Below, in pieces: positions 39,172-48,886 of a stretch of 64,000 nucleotides of DNA. Each line of letters starts with the position of its first letter. Within the stretch, counting starts at the first letter, position 1. The translations under genes were made by a program, and so were the position numbers. The notes under the pieces are model-generated. The model did no database searches. It had not been told where the DNA came from and worked only from the letters and a program-made list of their open reading frames with translations. This stretch comes from UBA4615 sp046046245 (GTDB lineage: Bacteria > Pseudomonadota > Gammaproteobacteria > Burkholderiales > Burkholderiaceae_E): positions 1 through 64,000 of the forward strand of contig JBJOKE010000029.1 of assembly GCA_046046245.1 (NCBI GenBank), given 5' to 3'.

Positions 39172-39894
39172 GGGCTGGCGCAGCCGCTGGGCGACGAGTC
39201 CGGCCCACGCGGCGTAGCCGCTCGCGGTCAGGTGCACGCCGTCCCAGGTGTGCTCCGCTCTCAGCCCCTGACTCGGCGTGGCCAGCGTCGCGTTGAGGTC
39301 GATCCACGCCGACCCGCTGCGACCGGCCAGTTCGCGCAGGCCCTCGTTCAGCGCCCGGATCGCCTCGAGGCGCGCGCCGCAGACGCGCCGCGAGCACTCC
39401 AGCGTCGACTGGATCACGACGGCGATGCCGGCCGCGTGCAGCGACCCGACGATCCGCCGGTAATCCGCGAGCACGGCGTCGAGCGGCCGGCCGGATGCGA
39501 GGTCGTTCGTGCCGAGCATCACGAACACGGCTCGCGGGTTCGACGCCGTCACGGTGTCGAGCCGGGCCAGGGCATCGTCGGTCCGATCGCCGTCGATGCC
39601 GCGATTGACCACGTCCGCGCCGTCGAGCAGTTCTCGCCACTCGCCCGCGGCGGTCAGCGAGTCACCCAGCATCACCACCGCGGCTCGCGTCGGGAGTGCC
39701 CGCAGCATCGCCAGGCGCGCGTCGCGCTCGGCGCGCCAGCGATCGGGTTCTCCCCGCAGGTCGGACCACTGCGACACCAGCCATCGGTACGGGAACGGCT
39801 TGAGCGCGACGAACGCCGCGCCGGCGATCGCACCCGCGCAGACCGAGGCGATCGCGACGAGCGCGACGAGGCGAGGGGTCGGACGGAAGCTCAA
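39169..39894 (-). CDS. membrane-anchored SGNH/GDSL hydrolase
   Basis: Predicted esterase or lipase of about 241 residues. A membrane anchor ([20 protein letters not shown]) near the N-terminus precedes the SGNH blocks: block [13 protein letters not shown] with the serine nucleophile, block [11 protein letters not shown] with glycine, block [11 protein letters not shown] with asparagine, and block [11 protein letters not shown] with the Asp-His pair. The substrate is unknown; exported SGNH enzymes often deacetylate glycans or cleave lipids. The start is uncertain: TTG 39894 is used, while the in-frame ATG at 40014 would cross much of the argJ leader. It sits between secA and argJ. Confidence 0.8.
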   Translation of the reverse strand: MSFRPTPRLVALVAIASVCAGAIAGAAFVALKPFPYRWLVSQWSDLRGEPDRWRAERDARLAMLRALPTRAAVVMLGDSLTAAGEWRELLDGADVVNRGIDGDRTDDALARLDTVTASNPRAVFVMLGTNDLASGRPLDAVLADYRRIVGSLHAAGIAVVIQSTLECSRRVCGARLEAIRALNEGLRELAGRSGSAWIDLNATLATPSQGLRAEHTWDGVHLTASGYAAWAGLVAQRLRQP

Positions 39895-40020
39895 CGGACG
39901 ACACGGCGGCGGGCGGGCCGCCAAGCATCGTCGAGCGCGGACCGGCAGCGCAAGTCCCGGGTGGTCGAGGCGGCGTCTGCGGGCCGCCGCGTCGCGTCGG
40001 GACGGGCCGGGCACGGGCAG

Positions 40021-40026
40021 TACAAT
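40021..40026 (+). promoter_or_regulatory. -10 box TACAAT of argJ
   Basis: AGTACAATCCGGGC lies 45 nt upstream of the argJ ATG, the same TACAATCC form as before the peroxiredoxin gene. No clear -35. Confidence 0.6.
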
Positions 40027-40070
40027 CCGGGCTCCGCGCGCCGCCCGCGCGTCCCACCGAGCCCGCCGCG

Positions 40071-41297
40071 ATGCCCGTGAACCTCGCTCCCCCCGATCCC
40101 GCCCGCCTGTTCCCGGTCGCCGGCCTGGAGCTCGGCACCGCGCGCGCGGCGATCCGCAAGCCGAACCGCCGCGACGTGCTGCTCGCGCGCGTCGTGGCCG
40201 GCGCGAGCGCGGCGGGCGTCTTCACGCGCAACCGCTTCTGCGCGGCACCGGTCACCGTCTGCCGCGAGCACCTCGCGGGCGGCGCCGGCGTGCGCGCGCT
40301 CGTGGTGAACACCGGCAACGCGAACGCGGGCACCGGGGAGCCCGGCCTCGCGGCCGCGCGCGAGACCTGCGCGGCGGTGGCCGCGCTGCTCGGTTGCGGG
40401 GCCACGCAGGTGCTGCCCTTCTCCACCGGCGTGATCCTCGAGCCGCTGCCGGTCGACCGCCTGGTCGCCGGCCTGCCGGCCGCGCGCGACGATCTGAAGG
40501 CGGACAACTGGGCGGCCGCCGCCGAGGCGATCATGACGACCGACACGGTGCCGAAGGCCGCGTCGCGCCGCGTGACGATCGGCGGGCGCACCGCGACGGT
40601 CACCGGCATCTCGAAGGGCGCGGGCATGATCCGCCCGAACATGGCGACGATGCTCGGCTTCGTGGCGACCGACGCGGCCGTGCCGCAGCCGCTGCTGCAG
40701 CAGTGGGTCCGCGAGGCCGCCGACGCGAGCTTCAACCGGATCACGATCGACGGCGACACCTCCACCAACGACTCGTTCGTGCTGATCGCCACCGGTGCCG
40801 GCGACGTGAAGGTGGCCGACGCGTCCGACGCCGCGGCCGCGCCGCTGAAGGCCGCGATCGTCGAGGTCGCGCGCGAGCTCGCGCAGGCCATCGTCCGCGA
40901 CGGCGAGGGCGCGACCAAGTTCATCGCGATCACCGTCGAGCGCGCCGGCGGCGACGCGGAGGCCGCCGCGGTCGCCTACGCGATCGCGCACTCGCCGCTG
41001 GTGAAGACCGCGTTCTTCGCGTCCGATCCGAACCTCGGCCGCATCCTCGCCGCGATCGGCTACGCCGGCATCGATGACCTCGATCCGACCCGCATCGACC
41101 TGTGGCTCGACGAGGTCCACGTCGCGACCCGCGGCGGCCGTCATCCCGGCTACCGCGAGGAGGACGGCGCGCGCGTGATGAAGCAGGCCGAGATCGCGGT
41201 CCGCGTGTCGCTCGACCGCGGCGTCGCGTCCACCACCGTCTGGACCTGCGACCTGTCGCACGACTACGTGTCGATCAACGCCGACTACCGCTCCTGA
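40071..41297 (+). CDS. argJ: ornithine acetyltransferase / N-acetylglutamate synthase ArgJ
   Basis: Transfers acetyl from N-acetylornithine to glutamate, recycling the acetyl group in arginine synthesis; 408 residues. The proprotein self-cleaves before a threonine nucleophile, here T193 in [22 protein letters not shown] before it, [15 protein letters not shown] after it and the C-terminal [19 protein letters not shown] are signatures. Whether it also accepts acetyl-CoA (bifunctional type) cannot be told. It begins a plus-strand group argJ, DUF815, Nudix-ThiE. Confidence 0.97.
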   Translation: MPVNLAPPDPARLFPVAGLELGTARAAIRKPNRRDVLLARVVAGASAAGVFTRNRFCAAPVTVCREHLAGGAGVRALVVNTGNANAGTGEPGLAAARETCAAVAALLGCGATQVLPFSTGVILEPLPVDRLVAGLPAARDDLKADNWAAAAEAIMTTDTVPKAASRRVTIGGRTATVTGISKGAGMIRPNMATMLGFVATDAAVPQPLLQQWVREAADASFNRITIDGDTSTNDSFVLIATGAGDVKVADASDAAAAPLKAAIVEVARELAQAIVRDGEGATKFIAITVERAGGDAEAAAVAYAIAHSPLVKTAFFASDPNLGRILAAIGYAGIDDLDPTRIDLWLDEVHVATRGGRHPGYREEDGARVMKQAEIAVRVSLDRGVASTTVWTCDLSHDYVSINADYRS

Positions 41298-41314
41298 TCC
41301 CCCAAGCCCTCCCG

Positions 41315-42373
41315 ATGCTCTTCGACACCAAGACCCTGCAGCGCCTCGCCGAGCGCGCCGAGACCGTCCTCGCCCGCGTCGAGTCGCTGCTGCCGAGGCA
41401 GGCCGAGCCCGACTGGGACGCGTCGGTCGCCTTCCGCTGGCGCCGCCGCCCCACCGCGTTCGGCTGGCAGTCGTGGCTGCAGCCGGTCCGCCACCGCTCG
41501 TCGATCTCGCTCGCGGACCTGCAGAACATCGACGAGCCCAAGCGCCTGATCGAGCGCAACACGCGGCGCTTCGTCCAGGGGCTGCCGGCCAACAACGTGC
41601 TGCTGACCGGCTCCCGCGGCACCGGCAAGTCCTCGCTGATCAAGGCCTGCCTGAACGAGCTGTCCGCCCACGGCCTGCGGCTGATCGAGGTCGACAAGGC
41701 CGACATGGTCGACCTGCCCGACATCGTCGAGCTGGTGGGCGACCGGCCCGAGAAGTTCATCGTGTACTGCGACGACCTGTCGTTCGAGGAGGGCGAGCCC
41801 GGCTACAAGGCGCTGAAGACCGCGCTCGACGGCTCGGTGGCCGCCGCGTCCGACAACGTGCTGATCTACGCGACCAGCAATCGCCGGCACCTGATGCCGG
41901 AGCGGATGAGCGAGAACCTCGAGGCCAAGCACACCGAGGACGGCGAGATCCACCCGGGCGAGACCTCGGAGGAGAAGATCTCGCTGTCCGAGCGCTTCGG
42001 CTTGTGGGTGCAGTTCTATCCGTTCCGCCAGGACGACTACCTGGCCGTGGTCGCCCACTGGCTGCGCCACTTCGGCTGCCGCGAGGCCGAGATCGAGGCC
42101 GCGCGCGGCGACGCGCTGCGCTGGGCGCTGGAGCGCGGTTCGCGCTCCGGCCGGGTCGCGTGGCAGTTCGCGCGCGACTGGGCGGGTGGCCATCCCGAGG
42201 CCCGCTCGGGCGGTGCGCCGAGGACGACGAAGGGCGGCGGCGCACCGCGGTCGACGCGGATCGCGAAGGGCGGTGCGGTGCCGCGCAAGGCAGGCGCCGC
42301 GAACGCGAAGGCCACGCGGTCCGCACGCGGCGCTGCGGCGACGCCGGCCCGCGGGACCCCGCGCTCGCGCTGA
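41315..42373 (+). CDS. DUF815 AAA-type ATPase
   Basis: Cytoplasmic AAA-family ATPase of 352 residues. Walker A is LLTGSRGTGKSSLIKA near residue 100; Walker B is in FIVYCDDLSFEEGE; sensor-type YATSNRRHLMPERM and ERFGLWVQFYPF follow. This is the DUF815 family, of unknown function. From about residue 290 the protein ends in a lysine, alanine and arginine-rich tail (AKATRSARGAAATP), which looks disordered and may bind nucleic acid. It lies 17 nt after argJ, the usual place in Burkholderiales. Confidence 0.87.
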   Translation: MLFDTKTLQRLAERAETVLARVESLLPRQAEPDWDASVAFRWRRRPTAFGWQSWLQPVRHRSSISLADLQNIDEPKRLIERNTRRFVQGLPANNVLLTGSRGTGKSSLIKACLNELSAHGLRLIEVDKADMVDLPDIVELVGDRPEKFIVYCDDLSFEEGEPGYKALKTALDGSVAAASDNVLIYATSNRRHLMPERMSENLEAKHTEDGEIHPGETSEEKISLSERFGLWVQFYPFRQDDYLAVVAHWLRHFGCREAEIEAARGDALRWALERGSRSGRVAWQFARDWAGGHPEARSGGAPRTTKGGGAPRSTRIAKGGAVPRKAGAANAKATRSARGAAATPARGTPRSR

Positions 42374-42412
42374 GCGCGCCGCGCCGCGCGGACGCACGGA
42401 GCCGGTTCGACG

Positions 42413-43378
42413 ATGGGCACCCCGACGAAGATCGTCGACGTCGCGGTCGGCGTCGTGCTCCGCGACGACGGTCACGTGCTGATCGGCCAGCGTCCCGCCG
42501 GCAAGCCCTACGCCGGCTGGTGGGAGTTCCCGGGCGGCAAGCTCGAGGCGGGCGAGTCGGTGGCCGACGCACTGGCGCGCGAGCTGCACGAGGAGCTCGG
42601 CCTGGACGTGCTCGAGTCGAGCCCCTGGGTGGTCCGCGGCCACGCCTATCCGCATGCGACCGTCCGGCTCTGGTTCCGGCGCGTGCGCCGCTGGCGCGGC
42701 GAGCCGAGGCCGCGCGAGGGGCAGGCGCTGGCATGGCGCCAGCTGGAGGCGATCGACGTGGCGCCGCTGCTGCCGGCGTCGATCGCACCGATCGGCTGGC
42801 TGCGGCTGCCGCCGCTCTACCGCATCTCCTGCGCGGCCGAGATGGGCGTCGCGCCCTTCGAGCGCGCGCTCGATGCCGCCCTCGAGGCGCTCCTCGACAC
42901 CGGTGCGCGCACGCCGCTGCTGCTGCAGCTGCGCGAGCCCGCACTGCCGGCGGCCGAGTTCGAGCGCCTGTTCGGGCGGCTGCGCGCGCGCCGCGAGACG
43001 CGGCCGCTGCGCGTGATCGTCAGCAGCCGCCATCCCGCGTCGTTCGCGCACGCGGCCGACGGCGTGCACCTGACCGCGCGCGACCTCGCCGCCGCGCGCG
43101 ATCGGCCGCGCGTGCGCTGGGTCGGCGCGTCGTGCCACGCGGCGGACGAGCTGGCCGCGGCCGACGCGCTCGGCTGCGACTTCGCGGTCCTCGGCCCGGT
43201 CCGGCCGACGGCGAGCCATCCGGGCGCGCCGGGCATCGGCTTCGACGGGCTGGCCGCGGCGATCGCGGCGACGCCGCTGCCGGTCTACGCGCTCGGCGGA
43301 CTGGACGCGGACGACCTGGCCACGGCCGAGGCCGCCGGCGCGCACGGCGTCGCGTCGATGCGCGCCGCCTGGCGCTGA
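42413..43378 (+). CDS. Nudix hydrolase fused to a ThiE-like domain
   Basis: Two-domain protein of 321 residues. The N-terminal part (1-135) is a MutT-type Nudix domain with a complete box from FPGGKLEAGES at residue 39 to ARELHEELGL, expected to clean 8-oxo-dGTP or a related nucleotide. The C-terminal part (about 145-321) is a TIM-barrel domain like thiamine phosphate synthase, with DGVHLTARDL, GASCHAADELAAADALGCDFAVLGPV, and ALGGLDADDL. This fusion is common near secA and argJ in beta- and gammaproteobacteria; the ThiE-like half is usually thought not to make thiamine. Confidence 0.9.
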   Translation: MGTPTKIVDVAVGVVLRDDGHVLIGQRPAGKPYAGWWEFPGGKLEAGESVADALARELHEELGLDVLESSPWVVRGHAYPHATVRLWFRRVRRWRGEPRPREGQALAWRQLEAIDVAPLLPASIAPIGWLRLPPLYRISCAAEMGVAPFERALDAALEALLDTGARTPLLLQLREPALPAAEFERLFGRLRARRETRPLRVIVSSRHPASFAHAADGVHLTARDLAAARDRPRVRWVGASCHAADELAAADALGCDFAVLGPVRPTASHPGAPGIGFDGLAAAIAATPLPVYALGGLDADDLATAEAAGAHGVASMRAAWR

Positions 43379-43390
43379 ACGGGGCGGGAT

Positions 43391-43410
43391 CGACCGGTCG
43401 CAGGCGACCG
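43391..43410. terminator. small hairpin between Nudix-ThiE and yacG
   Basis: CGGTCG-CAGG-CGACCG at 43395-43410, overlapping the palindrome CGACCGGTCG (43391-43400), in the 46-nt gap between convergent genes. Could serve both transcripts; weak support. Confidence 0.35.
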
Positions 43411-43424
43411 TCGCCAGGTGCGGC

Positions 43425-43628
43425 TCAGTCCCGCCGCGGTGGCGGTACGGCGGCCGTGCCGGCCGGGTCCTCGGGGTCCGGGGCGTCGCCCGGGATCACG
43501 TAGCCGTCGGTGGCCCACTGGCCGAGGTCGATCAGCTTGCAGCGCTCCGAGCAGAACGGCCGCCAGCGGTTGGCCGGCGAGAACTCGGTCCGGCGGCTGC
43601 AGACGGGGCAGTCGACGATCGCGGTCAT
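43425..43628 (-). CDS. yacG: DNA gyrase inhibitor YacG
   Basis: Small zinc protein of 67 residues. The four zinc cysteines are in CPVCSR and FCSERCKLIDLGQW, followed by DGYVIPG. In E. coli YacG binds GyrB and blocks gyrase binding to DNA. The C-terminus is proline-rich. It lies 3 nt after zapD on the same strand, in the conserved pilD-coaE-zapD-yacG order. Confidence 0.94.
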   Translation of the reverse strand: MTAIVDCPVCSRRTEFSPANRWRPFCSERCKLIDLGQWATDGYVIPGDAPDPEDPAGTAAVPPPRRD

Positions 43629-43631
43629 CGA

Positions 43632-44441
43632 TCAGAGGTTGCAGAGCGCGAGCTCGAACTCCACGTTGCCCTCGAAGGGCTTGGGACGCAGGTCGCCGTC
43701 CTGCGACGTGAAGCGGATCCAGAGCATGTACTTGTTCGCGGAGATCTCGGGGATCGCGCCGCTCGCGGGGTCGACGCGGATCTGCAGCATCTGGTAGACC
43801 TTGCCGCCGAGGGTCTGCTGGAAGCTGCCCTGGTGGGTGGTGACCACCGAGCCGTGAGCCGACTCGCGCAGCAGCCGCAGCACGATGACCAGCGCGTCGC
43901 GCAGCGCGCGGAACGGCGCCGACCAGGTGGCGATGTCGCGCAGCCGTGCCTCGCTCGGCCGGTTGAGCCACGCATGGTAGGAGGGCAGGTCGAACTCGCA
44001 GGTGCCGCCGGCGATGATCGCGCGGCTGCGGATGCTCATCAGCCACTCGTTGTCGCGCAGGTGCTGGCCCGTCTTGCCGGCGGCCGAGTTCAGCTGCTGC
44101 GACGCGCCGTCGATGTCGGCGAGCACCGCCTCGAGCGCCGCGACGGAGACGTTCGGGTTGTCGCGGAACGCGATCAGCGTCTGGCGCTGCCGCTCGAGCT
44201 CCTGCATCAGGTCCGACTTCAGGTCCGCGCGCGATGCCACCTCGAGGATCTCGAAGAGCGTGGTCAGCGCGACGTGATGCTCGAGCGGCCCGGCCTGCGT
44301 CGCGAAGTGATCGAATCGCGTGAACAGGTCCTCGAGCCTCAGAAGCGTCCGGATCCGTTCGTTGAGCGGGTATTCGTAGAGGGTCAACGCGGAAACGGTC
44401 CTGGGCCGGTCGGACGAGGCGGTCGACCCATTTTGAATCAT
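43632..44441 (-). CDS. zapD: cell division protein ZapD
   Basis: FtsZ-bundling protein (formerly YacF, DUF1342), 269 residues. Typical segments are [20 protein letters not shown] near residue 20, [36 protein letters not shown] and a C-terminal [10 protein letters not shown] beta region. It binds the FtsZ C-terminal peptide, which is intact in this window's FtsZ. Its ATG overlaps the coaE stop (ATGA). The first 18 residues, before ALTLYEYPL, are an extra polar leader; the start could be further in. Confidence 0.94.
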   Translation of the reverse strand: MIQNGSTASSDRPRTVSALTLYEYPLNERIRTLLRLEDLFTRFDHFATQAGPLEHHVALTTLFEILEVASRADLKSDLMQELERQRQTLIAFRDNPNVSVAALEAVLADIDGASQQLNSAAGKTGQHLRDNEWLMSIRSRAIIAGGTCEFDLPSYHAWLNRPSEARLRDIATWSAPFRALRDALVIVLRLLRESAHGSVVTTHQGSFQQTLGGKVYQMLQIRVDPASGAIPEISANKYMLWIRFTSQDGDLRPKPFEGNVEFELALCNL

Positions 44442-45076
44442 TCGTCTGACCTTGACAAACCGGCGTAGGTGGCGTGAAGGGCCTCCAGCCTGGCGGCGAG
44501 CGCGTCGGGCGTGCCGCTGTTGTCGACCACGTCGTCGGCCGCGGCCAGGCGCTGCGCGCGCGTCGCCTGAGCGGCGAGGATCGCCTCGACCTGCGCCCGT
44601 GCGAGGCCGCTGCGCGTCATCACGCGAGCGACCTGGACCTCGGGCGGGCAGTCGACGACGAGCACGCGGTCGTAGCGGCCGCGCCAGTCGCCGGATTCGA
44701 CGAGCAGCGGCACCGCGACGATCACGTAGGGTGCGCCCGCGCGGATCGCGTCGTCGATGCCGGCCTGCGTTCGCGCGCGGATCATCGGGTGCAGGATGCC
44801 CTCGAGCCGCTTGCGCGCCGTGGGGTCGGAGAACGCGATCGCACGCATCGCGGCGCGGTCCATCCGGCCGTCGGCGGCGATGACGCCGTCACCGAAGGCC
44901 GCGCGGATCGGCGCGATCGCGTCGCCGCCGGGCTCGGTGAGCCGGTGCGCGATCGCGTCGGTGTCGACGAGGGCCGCCCCCTTCGCGACGAGCCGGTCGG
45001 CGACGGTGCTCTTGCCGCTGCCGATCCCGCCGGTGAGGCCGATCACCGGCGCGCGACGCGCCACGGTCTCAGGCAA
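44438..45076 (-). CDS. coaE: dephospho-CoA kinase
   Basis: Last enzyme of coenzyme A synthesis, phosphorylating the 3'-OH of dephospho-CoA; 212 residues. The P-loop is [17 protein letters not shown] near residue 14, followed by [17 protein letters not shown] and [21 protein letters not shown]. The start overlaps the end of pilD by 8 nt. Confidence 0.96.
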   Translation of the reverse strand: MPETVARRAPVIGLTGGIGSGKSTVADRLVAKGAALVDTDAIAHRLTEPGGDAIAPIRAAFGDGVIAADGRMDRAAMRAIAFSDPTARKRLEGILHPMIRARTQAGIDDAIRAGAPYVIVAVPLLVESGDWRGRYDRVLVVDCPPEVQVARVMTRSGLARAQVEAILAAQATRAQRLAAADDVVDNSGTPDALAARLEALHATYAGLSRSDE

Positions 45077-45938
45077 GGCCGAAGAGCGCGCCGAGCGGCC
45101 GCGCGAAGAACAGCGCGAGCAGGCCCGCGCCCGCGAGGTAGGGGCCGAAGGGAATCGGCACGTCGCGCCTGTGCTTCGCGAACACGATCATGGACACGCC
45201 CACCACCGCGCCCACCACGGAGGCGAGCAGGATGATCGACGGGAGCGCCTGCCAGCCGAACCACGCGCCGAGCGCGCCGAGCAGCTTGAAGTCGCCGTAG
45301 CCCATGCCTTCCTTGCCGGTGACGAGCTTGAACACCCAGTAGATGGTCCAGAGGATGCCATAGCCGGCCATCGCGCCGACGACCGCGTCGGCGATCGGCA
45401 CGTAGGTGCCGGCCAGGTTGAACGCGAGGCCGAGCCACAGCAGCGGCAGCGTGAGGTCGTCGGGCAGCAGTTGCGTGTCGAGGTCGATGAACGCGAGCGC
45501 GACCAGGAAGAAGACCAGCAGCATCGCGCCGAGACCGGCCGCGGTCGCGCCGTAGGCGGCGACCGCGCAGCCGGCGAGCACGCCGGTGAGCGCCTCGACG
45601 AGCGGATAGCGCATCGGGATCGCGGTGCCGCAGTTCGCGCAGCGGCCGCGCAGCAGCAGCCACGAGAGCACCGGCACGTTCTGCCAGGCGGCGATCGGCG
45701 TGCCGCAGTGCGGGCAGGCCGAGCGCGGCACGACGAGGTTGTAGCGGGGCCGATCGGCGACGGTCTCGCCGCGCATCTCGGCCGCCTGCGCCTGCCAGTC
45801 CGCCTCCATCATCTTCGGAAGCCGGTGGATCACCACGTTCAGGAAGCTGCCGACGAGCAGGCCGAACAGCATCGCCAGGCCGACCACCGCGGTCGGGGGC
45901 AGCGTCGCGAGGAGGGACAGGGTCGCGCTGGGCATCAT
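45069..45938 (-). CDS. pilD: prepilin peptidase PilD
   Basis: Membrane aspartyl protease that cleaves and N-methylates type IV prepilins, 289 residues. The cytoplasmic zinc module has CPHCGTPIAAWQNVPVLSW and CANCGTAIPMRYPLVE. Catalytic aspartates are in AFIDLDTQLLPDDLTL and the GxGD site GYGDFKLLGALGAW. About eight helices. The ATG at 45938 (MMPSATL) is preceded at 7 nt by TACCAT; an open frame extends upstream without coding features. In relatives pilD directly follows pilC; here a 5-kb module lies between. Confidence 0.95.
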   Translation of the reverse strand: MMPSATLSLLATLPPTAVVGLAMLFGLLVGSFLNVVIHRLPKMMEADWQAQAAEMRGETVADRPRYNLVVPRSACPHCGTPIAAWQNVPVLSWLLLRGRCANCGTAIPMRYPLVEALTGVLAGCAVAAYGATAAGLGAMLLVFFLVALAFIDLDTQLLPDDLTLPLLWLGLAFNLAGTYVPIADAVVGAMAGYGILWTIYWVFKLVTGKEGMGYGDFKLLGALGAWFGWQALPSIILLASVVGAVVGVSMIVFAKHRRDVPIPFGPYLAGAGLLALFFARPLGALFGLA

Positions 45939-45945
45939 GCCGAAG

Positions 45946-45951
45946 ATGGTA
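45946..45951 (-). promoter_or_regulatory. -10-like hexamer TACCAT before pilD
   Basis: On the minus strand GATACCAT ends 7 nt before the pilD ATG at 45938, so the message could be leaderless. A separate pilD promoter would be needed because pilC is 5 kb away. Confidence 0.35.
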
Positions 45952-46064
45952 TCCGAGGCGGTCGCGCCGCAGGCCCGCCGTCCGGCGTGAACGCCTGTCC
46001 GCGCGTCGACCCGGCCGCCGATGGCACCGCTTCGCCGAGGCACGTGCCGCAGGACCGGGCGTCC

Positions 46065-46706
46065 TCAGCGCACGGTCGCGCCGTCGGTCCGCCCGGCCAG
46101 CGCGTCGCAGCGCCGCACGAGCTCGGGCAGCGTGGTCGCGCCCATCTTGCGCATCAGCGACGCGCGGCTAGATTTCACCGTCCGCTCGCTCACGCCGAGC
46201 TCCCAGGCGATCTGCTTGGTGAGCGCGCCCTCGAGCACGCGCTCGAGCACCCGGCGCTCGCGGGCGTCGAGCGTCCCGAAGCGCGCTTCGGCGTCGTGGC
46301 GGCGCGCCCGCTCGGCGCGCCGCGCCGCGCCCGCGTCGAGGGCCGCGCGGATCGCCTCGAGCAGCACCTCGCTGCGGACCGGCTTCGTGAGGAAGTCGGA
46401 CGCGCCGCTCTTCAGCGCGCGCACGCTGCTCGCGATGTCGCCGCGACCGGTGAGGAAGACCGTAGGCAGGTCCCAGCCGCGTGCGCGCAGCGCGTCGTGC
46501 AGCGCGAGTCCGTCCGGCCCCGGCATGTTGAGGTCGAGCAGCAGGCAGCCGCAGGGCTCGACGGTGGCGCCGATCAGGAACTCGCCGGCGGACGCGTAGC
46601 CGCGCGCCGCGTAGCCCGAGGCGGTCAGCAGCCGCAGCAGCGCGGTGCGCATCGCCTCGTCGTCGTCGACGACATGGATGGTCGTCGGCAGGCCGTTTTC
46701 GGTCAT
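46065..46706 (-). CDS. FixJ/NarL-type response regulator
   Basis: Two-component regulator of 213 residues. The receiver has VVDDDEAM, the phospho-acceptor aspartate in LLLDLNMPGPDG and the lysine in FLTKPV. A LuxR-type HTH follows: LDARERRVLERVLEGALTKQIAWELGVSERTVKSSRASLMRKM. GGAGG upstream supports the ATG at 46706, which also overlaps the kinase stop (ATGA). Probably controls the divergent cytochrome gene and perhaps others; that is inference from layout. Confidence 0.92.
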   Translation of the reverse strand: MTENGLPTTIHVVDDDEAMRTALLRLLTASGYAARGYASAGEFLIGATVEPCGCLLLDLNMPGPDGLALHDALRARGWDLPTVFLTGRGDIASSVRALKSGASDFLTKPVRSEVLLEAIRAALDAGAARRAERARRHDAEARFGTLDARERRVLERVLEGALTKQIAWELGVSERTVKSSRASLMRKMGATTLPELVRRCDALAGRTDGATVR

Positions 46707-48670
46707 GGTGGCGTCCTCCGATCGGGCGCGTGCGCGGCGCGCACGGTGCGCGGCGATACCCGGCGCGGCAGCCGTACCGTCGCGACCGTGCCGCCGCCCT
46801 CGCGCGGCGCGAGCGACACCGCGCCGCCGTGGGCGTCGACGATCGCCCGCACGATCGGCAGCCCGAGGCCCAGGCCGCGCGGCTTGGTGGTCCAGAACGA
46901 CTCGAAGGCCGACTCGCAGCGCGCCGGGTCGACGCCCGTGCCGCGATCGGCCACCGTCAGCACGAGACCGGCGGCGTCGGCCGAGGTCGCGACCGACAGC
47001 CGGCGTGCCGCGGCCGGCGTGTCGTCCATCGCGTCCATCGCGTTGATCGCGAGGTTGATCAGCACCTGCTGGAGCTGGACCGGGTCGCCGAGCAGCGCAT
47101 CGTCGCCGGCCTCGAGCGCGGTCTCGAGCGTCACGCCGCGGCGCCGCGCCTCGGGCTCGACGATCGCCAAGGCCTCGCGCAGCGCCGCGTGCAGGCCGAC
47201 CGGCTCGTGCGCGACCTGCTGGTTCTCGAGCAGGCCGCGCAGCCGGCGGATCACCTCGTGTGCGCGCAGGTCGTCGCGGCGGATGTCGGCGAGGATCTCG
47301 CGCAGCGCCTCCGGCGTCGCGCAGCCGCCGCGCAGCATCAGCTCGGCCGCGTCGGCGTTCGCGAGGATCGCGCCGAGCGGCTGGTTGATCTCGTGGGCGA
47401 TCGAGGCGGTCAGCTCGCCCATCGCCGCGAAGCGCATCGCGCGCGCGAGCTCGAGCCGCCGCTGCCCGGCGTCGGCCTCGGCACGCCGGCGGCGGCGGCG
47501 CTGCACGAGCAGGCCGCCGATGGTCAGCGCCTGCGCCGCCACGACGCCGCCGGCGGTCAGCACGAAGCCGCGGTATTCGGTCCACAGCGAGCGCGGCGGG
47601 TTGATCGTCCGGCAGCCCTCGGGCAGGGCATCGGCCGAGAGGCCGTGGCGCGCGAGCAGGCCCAGGTCGGCGACGCAACGGATCGCCGAGCGCGTCGCGT
47701 CGGTGCCGGTCGGCACCGGCTCGCCGCGCAGCAGCGCCGCGGCGAGTTCGCCCGCGTGCCGGCCGAGCGCCTCGAAGTCGATCACGCTGCCGGCCGCGAG
47801 GCCGCGGCCGACGAGGGTGCCGAACATGCCGTAGACCGGCGCGCGCGACGCGTCGGCGAGCGCGCGCATCGCCTCGGCGGTGAACACGGGGCGGCCGGCC
47901 GCATCGCGGTTCATCGAGGTGAGGAACACCGCGTCGTCCGGGCCGGTGTCCTCGAGCCGCCGCCTGAGCGCATCGAGGGGCAGGTCGGTCCAGCGCTCGA
48001 CCGCCCAGCCGCCGCGCTGGCGCGCCAGCGCGACGACGCGGTCGGCGAGCTCGGCGTCGATCGGCGCGGCGCCGCCGGCCACGATCAGCCGGCGTGCGCG
48101 CGGCTGCAGCCGCTCGATCAGCGCCAGCGTGCCGTCCACGTCGGGCCGCCAGAACGCCTGCACCGCCCCGTCGGGCGGTCGGCCGCGTTCGGCGCCCGCC
48201 TCGTCGATGCCGGCGAGCACCACCGGCACGCCCGGCCACAGCCCCTCGCGCTGCGCGCGGACCGCGTCGACCGCCCGTTCGCCGAGGCCGATCAGCAGGT
48301 CCACCGGCTGGTTCGCGTACTTGCGCCGCTGCAGCGCGAGGAACTCGGGCGCGAGCACACGGTAGTCGAACCGGTAGGTGTCGAGCGTGTCGGTGACGAA
48401 GACCACGCCGTCGGGCGCGGCGGCCAGCAGCGTCGCGCGCAGTGCGGCGTCGGTCTGCTGCATGGCCAGCAGGCCGGGATCGCTGCCCAGCAGCAGCGCG
48501 ATCCGCCAGGGCGGGCGGGCGGAGGTGGGAGGGCCGGAGGCCGTCGTGTCCGAGGCGGCCGCGGCCGCGGTGACCGTCGCAGCCGCCGGGTCGCGGGCCG
48601 CGGTCGCGGGCACGGCGACGGATGCGGCACACAGCGCAGCGGCAGCGAGCGACGGAAGCGGCGGACGCAT
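46703..48670 (-). CDS. sensor histidine kinase with ABC-substrate-binding-like periplasmic domain
   Basis: Membrane kinase of 655 residues. A signal sequence ends near residue 24. Residues 55-360 form a periplasmic domain like the ABC_sub_bind family (WRIALLLGSDPGL, VDLLIGLGERAVDAV, GVPVVLAGIDEAG), with two cysteines near its end (IRCVADLG and EGCRTIN). A single helix (GFVLTAGGVVAAQALTIGGLLV) leads to the HisKA region with the phospho-accepting His in ASIAHEINQPLGAILANA and the ATPase boxes NLAINAMDAM, DRGTGVD and GLGLGLPIVRAIV. It resembles the AruS/TodS-like group with substrate-binding sensors. ATGA overlap with the response regulator gene. Confidence 0.88.
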   Translation of the reverse strand: MRPPLPSLAAAALCAASVAVPATAARDPAAATVTAAAAASDTTASGPPTSARPPWRIALLLGSDPGLLAMQQTDAALRATLLAAAPDGVVFVTDTLDTYRFDYRVLAPEFLALQRRKYANQPVDLLIGLGERAVDAVRAQREGLWPGVPVVLAGIDEAGAERGRPPDGAVQAFWRPDVDGTLALIERLQPRARRLIVAGGAAPIDAELADRVVALARQRGGWAVERWTDLPLDALRRRLEDTGPDDAVFLTSMNRDAAGRPVFTAEAMRALADASRAPVYGMFGTLVGRGLAAGSVIDFEALGRHAGELAAALLRGEPVPTGTDATRSAIRCVADLGLLARHGLSADALPEGCRTINPPRSLWTEYRGFVLTAGGVVAAQALTIGGLLVQRRRRRRAEADAGQRRLELARAMRFAAMGELTASIAHEINQPLGAILANADAAELMLRGGCATPEALREILADIRRDDLRAHEVIRRLRGLLENQQVAHEPVGLHAALREALAIVEPEARRRGVTLETALEAGDDALLGDPVQLQQVLINLAINAMDAMDDTPAAARRLSVATSADAAGLVLTVADRGTGVDPARCESAFESFWTTKPRGLGLGLPIVRAIVDAHGGAVSLAPREGGGTVATVRLPRRVSPRTVRAAHAPDRRTPP

Positions 48671-48707
48671 CGGGGGGCCTCGGGATGCGCCGGCGGGGCG
48701 CACGCCG

Positions 48708-48713
48708 ATGGTA
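48708..48713 (-). promoter_or_regulatory. -10-like TACCAT in the kinase/cytochrome divergent gap
   Basis: TACCAT on the minus strand lies 38 nt upstream of the kinase start, in the 216-nt divergent gap. It is the same hexamer as before pilD. No clear plus-strand promoter for the cytochrome was found in this gap. Confidence 0.3.
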
Positions 48714-48886
48714 ACGGATGGCGCAGCGCGGCCCGCCTGCGACCGTCGTGCGCGGCCTGCGCTGCCCCGCGGGGCAGACGGTCCGGGTACCCGGCTGGCC
48801 GCCGAGGGCGCGATGCCGCACACTGCACGCCCGGACGCGGCGACGCCCGCCGTGCCGCGCCGCCGTCCTCCGAACCCTGCCGCCCC

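Noticed and set aside
46730..48886. Upstream extension of the cytochrome open frame
   Set aside because: It is antisense to the sensor kinase, which has clear domains. The cytochrome more plausibly starts at GTG 48887 or 48947.
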